Virus record (IMG/VR): IMGVR_UViG_3300006805_000042
Location: 1-49,921 of that record
Direction: 5' to 3' (one strand)
DNA length: 49,921 nucleotides
Origin: a virus
The notes below the pieces were generated by a model. It searched no databases and was not told the DNA's origin. It worked only from the letters and a program-made list of their open reading frames with translations. Below, in pieces: positions 43,694-49,921 of the stretch (the first letter of the stretch is position 1; each line of letters opens with the position of its first letter). The translations under genes were made by a program, and so were the position numbers.

Positions 43694-45363
43694 CCGCGTA
43701 GCGTCAAGCTGAGTGTTCGTGAGTTGCCGGTGTTGTTCTCTAGATGCAGCTTCATGACGCCGGCAGATCCCTCGACGGAATGCACAATGTTACCAGCGAG
43801 GCCAGTCGGAGCGCCTGTAAGGTCGGCGCGGGCGCTGTGCGCGGTGCAGTTCGCGCCGCCCTGGATTGTCGACGAGATCAACGATCCGGTCACCGTCGGG
43901 CGCAGGCGGAACGAGCCGGAATACAGGCTCTCACCGCTGGTGCCCGAGCACAGAATGTCGAGGATGCACGCGGTCTCGAACTTGGCCGGCACCGGCACGG
44001 TAAAGCAGCGGGCGCGATTGGCCGTCGATGATGTGGTCGTCTTCGTGCAGGTATAGACCCCATCCTGCCAAAGCTGCAGCGTCTCGCTGCCGTCTGTCGG
44101 CCAGGTGATGGTGAGCGTAGCTTTGTCAGAGTTCCTGATGCGGACGACATCGCAAAGAGCAGCGTCAATCAGGATGGCGCCGTAGCGGATATTCGACAGG
44201 TCGCACTCGTCGACCCAAGACAGGGCGACGTCGGTGCTGCCGGAGCTGCTGTACGAACGACCAAGCTTAAGGCCCGTGATTTTGGTCGAGCCAGTATACG
44301 TGCCCTTGCTAGTCTCCAGCGCCGTGTTGTTCTGCCCATCCTGGTGGATGCTGCCGATTTCCATGTCGAACTGCGGGATGCCAGCAGTTGTGGCTTCAAT
44401 GTAGCAAATGGCCCCCGTGGGAGCGCCGATGCCCGTCGCGGCGGCGGAAAGTTTGACTTTACCTACCTTAAAACCGCGAACAATGCCGGCAACGTGGAGC
44501 GCGTGCGCCGCCTGCGTGCCTGTCGTCGGCGTGCCTTGTTCGTGAATTTTAGTGATCCAAGTATCTCGGATCTGATGCGCCGTGCCGTTTATGTAGACGG
44601 CTGGGCCACGGTTCTGCGCGCTGACAACGTGACCTAGATCACAGTCGTTAGTACCTTCTGCGTGCACACCAGACATATAGATGCCCGGGCCGTTGCAACC
44701 AACTATTCGTGATCCACTGTCAAAGAAGATGCGCGCGCCACCGTCGATCAGGATGCCTTGCGTCATCTTGTCAGCGCCGTAGATCGACACCTGCGTATAG
44801 ATGTTGATGTCTTCAGTTTTGCTCGTCGGCGAGAAATGCAGGGCTGCGGTTACTGCGCTGCCAGCAGGATCGCAGGTCAACCCACCATAGATGTAGATGT
44901 GCGCCAGTGAGCATGGATCATCGAACGTCAGCGGCGCCGTCAGATCCCACATCCAACCGCGACCGGTGACGTTGCGGGCGCCCGGCTCGTTGGCATAGGG
45001 CCGGCGAATGACGATCACCTTTGGCCTCTGCGTGTCCATGGCAACGCAGGCTGCTTCCCACTTGGCGTTCAGTGTGCTACCTGGGTAGCTGCAAATGTCA
45101 TGGCAGTTGTTCGCCGGGTCGTGGTGCAGGGTGCTCCCAAGTATAGCAGCCAGTAAAGCAGCGCTGCTACCGTCTGCCATGGCGTCGGTTGCAAGACCAA
45201 TATCGACAGCACCGTTGAGAAAGTTAGAAAACGATGGAATCAGGTTTTGTGGAATCCTCCCTGTTCCACGAGTAGGACTCTCCAGTGTAAGCATAGCGTC
45301 AGTTGGGATATCATCCCAAGGCCCCCCAGCCTGTTCCGCAGTAATCGGTGTCAGATTCGCCAC
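43687..45363 (-). CDS. Tail fibre/spike with beta-helix region
   Basis: 558 residues from GTG 45363 (TAAGTG junction, AAGGA upstream). The first 60 residues (ITAEQAGGPWDDIPTDAMLT, RGTGRIPQNLIPSFSNFL) form a probable particle-attachment part. The middle (about 120-400) shows beta-helix spacing with repeated I-x-G-G and N-x-G-P patterns; the end is a beta-sandwich. The middle and end are much richer in G+C than the N-terminal part, suggesting exchange of the receptor-binding region. Lies beside the lysis genes. Confidence 0.78.
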   Translation of the reverse strand: MANLTPITAEQAGGPWDDIPTDAMLTLESPTRGTGRIPQNLIPSFSNFLNGAVDIGLATDAMADGSSAALLAAILGSTLHHDPANNCHDICSYPGSTLNAKWEAACVAMDTQRPKVIVIRRPYANEPGARNVTGRGWMWDLTAPLTFDDPCSLAHIYIYGGLTCDPAGSAVTAALHFSPTSKTEDINIYTQVSIYGADKMTQGILIDGGARIFFDSGSRIVGCNGPGIYMSGVHAEGTNDCDLGHVVSAQNRGPAVYINGTAHQIRDTWITKIHEQGTPTTGTQAAHALHVAGIVRGFKVGKVKLSAAATGIGAPTGAICYIEATTAGIPQFDMEIGSIHQDGQNNTALETSKGTYTGSTKITGLKLGRSYSSSGSTDVALSWVDECDLSNIRYGAILIDAALCDVVRIRNSDKATLTITWPTDGSETLQLWQDGVYTCTKTTTSSTANRARCFTVPVPAKFETACILDILCSGTSGESLYSGSFRLRPTVTGSLISSTIQGGANCTAHSARADLTGAPTGLAGNIVHSVEGSAGVMKLHLENNTGNSRTLSLTLRGC

Positions 45364-46134
45364 TTATTGTGATCCTTTATCATTGCGGGCCTTGACCCGA
45401 GAGTAAAATGTGTAGGCCACGCCGAACAATGTGAGCGCTACGAAGGCAAATTTAATATACTCGATTTCAATACCTAGGGAGTGCAACTGTGTGTAGGCAA
45501 CGCCGACACTATCAGTCATCTCACTCAGAGCGCTACCCACGATACCGACAGAGGCCAGGATTTGGCCCTGACCTTCTGGGGTCTTACTGACCGGGATGGG
45601 GGCCTTGAACAACGGAGTGACGAAGCGCATGCGCTCAGCCTCTCGTCTGTTGGTCAAACCCTTGTTCTCAACCTTACCATTCTCTGTGGTAATCTTGTTC
45701 CACTTTGGGAACTCAGCAACGGCTCCGCCGAAGTCCCCCGCGTTCAGCTTCTTTAGAAGCTTGGATATCTGGAACGCGGGGGCTCCGACGTTATACACGA
45801 AGGAGACTAGAGCGGCGAACTGATTGTCATTCAGTTCAACCCTCACGAGACGTTGGACCACCTCCTCTCTTGGCTTCAGGTCTTCATTGAGAAGAAGCTC
45901 AGCCTCTTCTCTGGTGATACCGCCGGGGTAGAGAGCGAACGCTTCCTCTTTGGTGCAGTTCGCCTTGGTTAGTCGCTTACCAGTCTTAGGGTCGACAATC
46001 GTGTGACCCCAGCCAATAGTCCAGATCCCGGCCGGACACAGGTAAGGATCAAGGTTGACGGTTGATGGATCACCGTCGCCCAGTCCTTCGTACGCCTTAA
46101 TGAGTTCAATACCAACCTGCGCAACCCGTCTCAT
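45364..46134 (-). CDS. Endolysin (GH24 lysozyme) with C-terminal membrane helix
   Basis: 256 residues from ATG 46134. Lysozyme core: catalytic Glu in KAYEGL, then PYLCPAGIWTIGWGHT, FAALVSFVYNVGAPAF and LTNRREAERMRF. After the enzyme domain (about 170) follow a linker and a membrane helix near residues 228-247 (YIKFAFVALTLFGVAYTFYS). Endolysins with an N-terminal SAR helix are common; a C-terminal anchor is unusual and may control release of the enzyme. Confidence 0.9.
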   Translation of the reverse strand: MRRVAQVGIELIKAYEGLGDGDPSTVNLDPYLCPAGIWTIGWGHTIVDPKTGKRLTKANCTKEEAFALYPGGITREEAELLLNEDLKPREEVVQRLVRVELNDNQFAALVSFVYNVGAPAFQISKLLKKLNAGDFGGAVAEFPKWNKITTENGKVENKGLTNRREAERMRFVTPLFKAPIPVSKTPEGQGQILASVGIVGSALSEMTDSVGVAYTQLHSLGIEIEYIKFAFVALTLFGVAYTFYSRVKARNDKGSQ

Positions 46135-46137
46135 ATT

Positions 46138-46530
46138 CTATATATCAGCGTTCAGGTCAAGACTTTCCACGCTGTGTTTTACATCATAACTCGATTTAGC
46201 TTTACTGATGTCACTCTGAGCGGTTGCTAGTTTCTTACGCAATCGCGAGACCTTGTTCATGATCTGCACTCGCTTGTCGAGAACGAACAAGGCCGTCTCT
46301 TTGAGTGTCTGCTTATAGGTGGCATACTGCACGAGGCACGGATACATCAGTGGATCCGGCTTCTTGTCAACAATGACGGACTGCGCCTCGAACAGAAGCG
46401 AGACGAGCTCCAAGGGTGTAAGATCGAAGAAGCTAAGCTGATCATTGATCTTAGCTTCGATCTCCTCTCGCACCCGATCGCTGCTCTTCTTCTTAATCAC
46501 GCCGAGCTCTTTGGTTAGGTTCAACTTCAT
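46138..46530 (-). CDS. Hypothetical protein of the tail/lysis operon
   Basis: 130 residues from ATG 46530 (ATGA overlap with the upstream gene). Mostly helical and charged with a coiled-coil-like end (KVSRLRKKLATAQSDISKAK). Located between a tail tip accessory gene and the endolysin. Could be a chaperone; no motif recognised. Confidence 0.72.
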   Translation of the reverse strand: MKLNLTKELGVIKKKSSDRVREEIEAKINDQLSFFDLTPLELVSLLFEAQSVIVDKKPDPLMYPCLVQYATYKQTLKETALFVLDKRVQIMNKVSRLRKKLATAQSDISKAKSSYDVKHSVESLDLNADI

Positions 46531-46910
46531 GTCGCGACGACCTGCGTACGAAAGGGAAAGTAGGGCCACTGATTTATCTCAATCTCGTAAGTGTCAGCAT
46601 GGTCGGAAACGAGCTCCAACATATCGGTAGGGGCTTCAAGCATGACCTCATCGATCGAGACCCATAGTTCCTCAGGGAAGTTCATCACGATTGTATCGTA
46701 ACCATCCGCGATCAGCGTTGTCCTATCGGGTTGAGGGATAGTGGGTCGTTCTATGACCTCCCCATCCTTCACATAGAACGTGTTCATGTCCGGGAGTTCG
46801 TCGACCACCACGAGCAGATCCCAGGTGTCGAGCAAACCCCGACAACAATCCACCGCCGCCTCAACTGTGTGGGTGATCCGACCATCCTCGTCGTGAAGAA
46901 CCAGTCTCAT
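46527..46910 (-). CDS. Small protein downstream of the tail tip gene
   Basis: 127 residues from ATG 46910 (ATGA overlap with the J-like gene). Acidic, with MNTFYVKDGEVIERPTIP resembling tail fibre assembly or fibre-associated proteins. Position directly after the J-like gene supports a tail-assembly role, not proven. Confidence 0.72.
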   Translation of the reverse strand: MRLVLHDEDGRITHTVEAAVDCCRGLLDTWDLLVVVDELPDMNTFYVKDGEVIERPTIPQPDRTTLIADGYDTIVMNFPEELWVSIDEVMLEAPTDMLELVSDHADTYEIEINQWPYFPFRTQVVAT

Positions 46911-49900
46911 CGTAGGTACTCCATGATGGTTAGGGTCAGCGGACTTCTCGCGAAGCCCGTTGTTCGTCCAGCGTCCTCATTCCTGGTGGAGGTAATCGTC
47001 AAGTAGTAGTTGCAGGTCTGGGCTACGCCGACAATATCCCGCTTGACCACACAAGGAGTCGAATTCAGTTGTGTTGTAACTAGACCGCCCGAGTCATTAA
47101 AGGACATTGTTTGTGCCCAGACATTGTGGGAGACACTATTGACAACTCCATAGATCGAGATTGTGTAGGTCACGCTGGAATTGAAGCTGCCCTTTGACCA
47201 CGCCTGCGCAAGATAATTGTTAGATGTCGAGGTAAGGGAGAGTAGAACCCTACCCAATCCATTGGTGGAGGTGGTGAAGGCCCCAATGAATACTGTATTG
47301 GTCGTAGTAGCCGAACCAGAAGAAGAGCTAGCACCAGCGACATCAAAGATCGCCATGGTGGTGATGGCTCCGTTCTCGATCGCTTCGGTACCAATGGTTC
47401 CTCCAGCATCAAGAAAATACTCAGGGGTTAGGTTCAGACTTGTCTTGAATGCATCGTAACAAGCAGCACGCCAATATATTCTTCCGCTACCACGAATACT
47501 GAAGGTGGAATCAGGGCCATCGTAGGCAACATTAGCACTACTGGGGGTGAAGCCACTTACCGTCGAGGCATAGAGAAGATAACCTCCGAAGTCAGGTATC
47601 GAGTTCTGTGGTTTGAAGTTGAAGTGCCAAGCCTCGAAGCCCCCTTCGAAGGAGTTACCATTCAAGGCCGCCGGGGGTGGGTTGTAGAAGATAACCGGTG
47701 TGACTGCAGATTCATTTAGGTTCTTGTCGAGGTGCCAGATCCACAAAGCCACGTACCGAACTGCTTGGCCCCCATTGTCCGCTGCATTTGTTGTGAAGCG
47801 GTAGGTGTACTCTGGTGATGTCACATACTCCGTGCGTCGAAGAATGTAGTTAGTGGCATCATTTGAGGTGCGTACCTCCACTCGGTACTTCAGGAAGTAG
47901 GGGTCTGCCTGACCTGGAGCCCAGACTGCCCGTAGGTCGGCAGTGTTGAACTGTGCGGTACCTGTCACCGCGTCTCTGAGATTGATCGGACGTGTGATGA
48001 AGCGAGTCTCACCAACGACCTGATAGTCCAGAATCTCAAGTGGGGAGCTATCGACATTGAAGATATTGACAGCTACGAGACGGAAGTCATAGAGACCCGC
48101 CGGTGGGTTAACCAGCTTGTATTCAGTATCGTTGGCCTCGGCTAGGGTGGCAAAAGCATCTCCGTTCCTTGAGTATTCCAAGCGGTAATGTCGAACCGTA
48201 TTACCTGCGCTCCGATCCCAGCGAAGCATGATGATAGGCGTGTTCACACCGTCCTGGATCTCATATTCGGTAGCTACCCGAAAGTTGCTTGGTTGTGGCG
48301 TTTGCTTCTGATCGAGAAAGCTGTAGTGGGGTGTCTCGATGAACGTGCCATCGTCCACGTACTGCCACTTATACCGGTTGACCTCGATTGCAGTGATCTC
48401 GTAGGCATCACCGTCTGGGTCACTCTCCTTGACCGAAAGGATTCTGAAAGGCTTCGGAAGCCCGAACCCCGTGGTGGACTGCTGCAGTGAGAAGGTGGCG
48501 AACTCAGGCACATCATCAGGGAGCGCAGAATCAAGATACAGGATCTTCTGCAGACCCGCCTCTAGGGGTTCCTGAATACCGATAGTGATGATCTTGTAGG
48601 CGTCAGACGACGTGGGATCCGGCACCTGGAAATTCATCTGGTAGTCGACACCAACTTCCAGATAGACAGGATCCCTGAGGTAGATCAAGCTCTTGTCAGC
48701 AGGATCGGTCGCCATGATGCGACCCGTGAAGCTGAACCCAAGGCGGTTGTCACCCAGCAAGATTACTTGGAAGGGCTCCACAGCAGCACCCAATCGGTTC
48801 GTCTTGAAGGTCACAGTCATCTTCTCAGTGAGGCCAGTGATCAGCTTATAGCGAGCCGACCGGATAGCCTCCTGGAAATTGAGAGCCCCGACTGCAACGA
48901 AGTCCAGCGGCGTGCGCCCGAACTTATCGATGGATTCCTGATTGAAGACCCGACGACGGTCTGTCTCCCAGTTCATTTCTGGATTGGTGAAAGCTACCGT
49001 GATATCGTTGTAGCGCGTGTTGATATCCGAGAAGCTGTAGCTGAACTTCCCGTCTATAACGTTCTCAGGTGTGAAGAGATGAATAGCGTCTTCAGGCTTA
49101 TCAACTCGGATCTTGACAATGCCGTCGCCGCTATCAAACAGGGAGGCATTGAAGGTACCGGCGATGAAGCGGGCCATCTCTTTGCCAGGAGAAGCTTCAG
49201 CCAGTGTGTAGTTGAAGCTGAACCTGGGCTGCATTCCTCCGTTGCCGTTGGGGACGGAGGTCGAGCACCACTTTGACGCTTCGTAGAAATCCCACTTATC
49301 CGCACCTACTTGGTCGTAGGCATTGAGACCATAGCGATCATTGATAATGAAGTCGAAGAGGATCCAGGCTGGATCATCGGTCCAGTCGATCTTGAATGTC
49401 CCGTCCCAGATTCCAGTGTAGGTTCTCTGGGTTGGATTGAAGTTCGACGGGATGTTGATCAGACGACCCTTGTAGATCCCGTAGAACCCGATACCGTTGC
49501 TGAGTTGATTGCTGGCCTTCGTGTTCAGATGCGCGATGGTGGTGTGCGGCCACTCCCATTTGTTGGCACCGTACACCTCCTGGAAACTTTCCCAGGATAC
49601 CTCGCACAGTGAATGAATATCCGTCTCGGACGGGTTGGTCTTCGTAACGCGGATGTCGTAGGTGTCATCTCCAGGTTCGACCGCGAACCTGAACTCCTTC
49701 ACGTAGGTAGATGTCGTCTTACCAGTGATGGTCAGATCGTGGTCATTGAAAGCATCGAACCATTGAGTGCTGCTTGTGTGCTTCCACTCGATCGTGAAAT
49801 TAAAGTGGCCGTCGTAGCTGCCCTTGTCGTTGTTCTCCATCAGAGTCTGGATGACGAAGCGGATGTCGATAAAGGTCAGGTTTGTCCTGACGGTACGACG

Positions 49901-49921
49901 GACAACCGGAGTTCCCTTCTG
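46907..49921 (-). CDS. Tail tip / host-specificity protein J-like (partial at the right edge)
   Basis: The minus-strand frame is open to the window edge, so the true start lies outside; at least 1004 residues are visible. It shows the lambda gpJ layout: an N-terminal tail-tip core (WPHTTIAHLNTKASNQLSNG, WILFDFIINDRYGL, FNASLFDSGDGIVKIRVDKP, RYNDITVAFTNPEMNW) and an FN3-like domain (MLRWDRSAGNTVRHYRLEYS), ending in a beta-rich tail. It binds the host receptor at the tip of a long flexible tail. Its presence shows a siphovirus-type particle. Confidence 0.92.
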   Translation of the reverse strand, partial: QKGTPVVRRTVRTNLTFIDIRFVIQTLMENNDKGSYDGHFNFTIEWKHTSSTQWFDAFNDHDLTITGKTTSTYVKEFRFAVEPGDDTYDIRVTKTNPSETDIHSLCEVSWESFQEVYGANKWEWPHTTIAHLNTKASNQLSNGIGFYGIYKGRLINIPSNFNPTQRTYTGIWDGTFKIDWTDDPAWILFDFIINDRYGLNAYDQVGADKWDFYEASKWCSTSVPNGNGGMQPRFSFNYTLAEASPGKEMARFIAGTFNASLFDSGDGIVKIRVDKPEDAIHLFTPENVIDGKFSYSFSDINTRYNDITVAFTNPEMNWETDRRRVFNQESIDKFGRTPLDFVAVGALNFQEAIRSARYKLITGLTEKMTVTFKTNRLGAAVEPFQVILLGDNRLGFSFTGRIMATDPADKSLIYLRDPVYLEVGVDYQMNFQVPDPTSSDAYKIITIGIQEPLEAGLQKILYLDSALPDDVPEFATFSLQQSTTGFGLPKPFRILSVKESDPDGDAYEITAIEVNRYKWQYVDDGTFIETPHYSFLDQKQTPQPSNFRVATEYEIQDGVNTPIIMLRWDRSAGNTVRHYRLEYSRNGDAFATLAEANDTEYKLVNPPAGLYDFRLVAVNIFNVDSSPLEILDYQVVGETRFITRPINLRDAVTGTAQFNTADLRAVWAPGQADPYFLKYRVEVRTSNDATNYILRRTEYVTSPEYTYRFTTNAADNGGQAVRYVALWIWHLDKNLNESAVTPVIFYNPPPAALNGNSFEGGFEAWHFNFKPQNSIPDFGGYLLYASTVSGFTPSSANVAYDGPDSTFSIRGSGRIYWRAACYDAFKTSLNLTPEYFLDAGGTIGTEAIENGAITTMAIFDVAGASSSSGSATTTNTVFIGAFTTSTNGLGRVLLSLTSTSNNYLAQAWSKGSFNSSVTYTISIYGVVNSVSHNVWAQTMSFNDSGGLVTTQLNSTPCVVKRDIVGVAQTCNYYLTITSTRNEDAGRTTGFARSPLTLTIMEYLR

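Noticed and set aside
43724-44168. Several 60-110 codon frames on both strands inside the G+C-rich fibre part
   Set aside because: They have no ribosome binding sites, are Arg-rich as expected from out-of-frame G+C-rich DNA, and the fibre frame is continuous across them.
1-49921. CRISPR array or insertion sequence
   Set aside because: No regularly spaced repeats and no transposase-like reading frame or paired terminal repeats were seen.

Overview
This window is part of a temperate, lambda-tailed (siphovirus-type) phage genome. The host is probably an alphaproteobacterium; the main support is the 3' half of a tRNA-Cys in attP, which looks alphaproteobacterial, so treat the host as inference. 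Evidence for a phage is a J-like tail tip protein at the right edge, a GH24 endolysin with a nested spanin pair, a tyrosine integrase beside an attP-like site, five phage tRNA genes, family A DNA polymerase, ThyX, a coenzyme B12-type ribonucleotide reductase, and dense ATGA/TGATG gene overlaps.

Layout. (1) 1-7511: early/accessory block of small tightly coupled genes, one divergent HTH gene (3257-3637, minus) and a PnuC-NadR NAD salvage pair. (2) 7512-7721: non-coding, with a 17-bp inverted repeat enclosing smaller hairpins. (3) 7722-12953: two large fibre/spike-like proteins, one with Calx-beta modules and two probable beta-helices. (4) 12954-14697: HNH endonuclease gene, two long hairpins, small genes. 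(5) 14806-16863: excisionase-like HTH gene, integrase, attP (3' half of tRNA-Cys), a palindromic operator candidate and a two-HTH putative repressor. (6) 16856-26205: replication and recombination (SNF2-type helicase, a strongly terminated unknown protein, DNA methyltransferase, 5'-3' exonuclease, DNA polymerase, PD-(D/E)XK nuclease, DEDDh exonuclease) interrupted by two HNH genes. (7) 26198-28589: a cassette of eight overlapping genes, mostly membrane proteins, with an ExbB/MotA-like and an ExbD/MotB-like component. (8) 28586-33355: SbcD/SbcC-like nuclease pair with two further phosphoesterases and two tiny membrane proteins. (9) 33429-40691: nucleotide metabolism (ThyX, HD phosphohydrolase, DUF5664-like and MazG-like proteins, intein-containing ribonucleotide reductase), with tRNA-Cys and tRNA-Gln. 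(10) 40799-42293: three more tRNAs, a palindromic terminator, a secreted protein. (11) 42277-49921, minus strand: lysis genes, a fibre/spike and tail tip genes.

The replication genes, dNTP-supply genes and SbcCD nuclease form one long co-oriented late-early region. The integrase, HTH genes and attP give the lysogeny module. Three genes (33429, 34962, 36961) have long hairpins whose 3' arm covers the ribosome binding site or start codon, which suggests shared translational control. The most interesting candidate for an undescribed system is the membrane cassette at 26198-28589.
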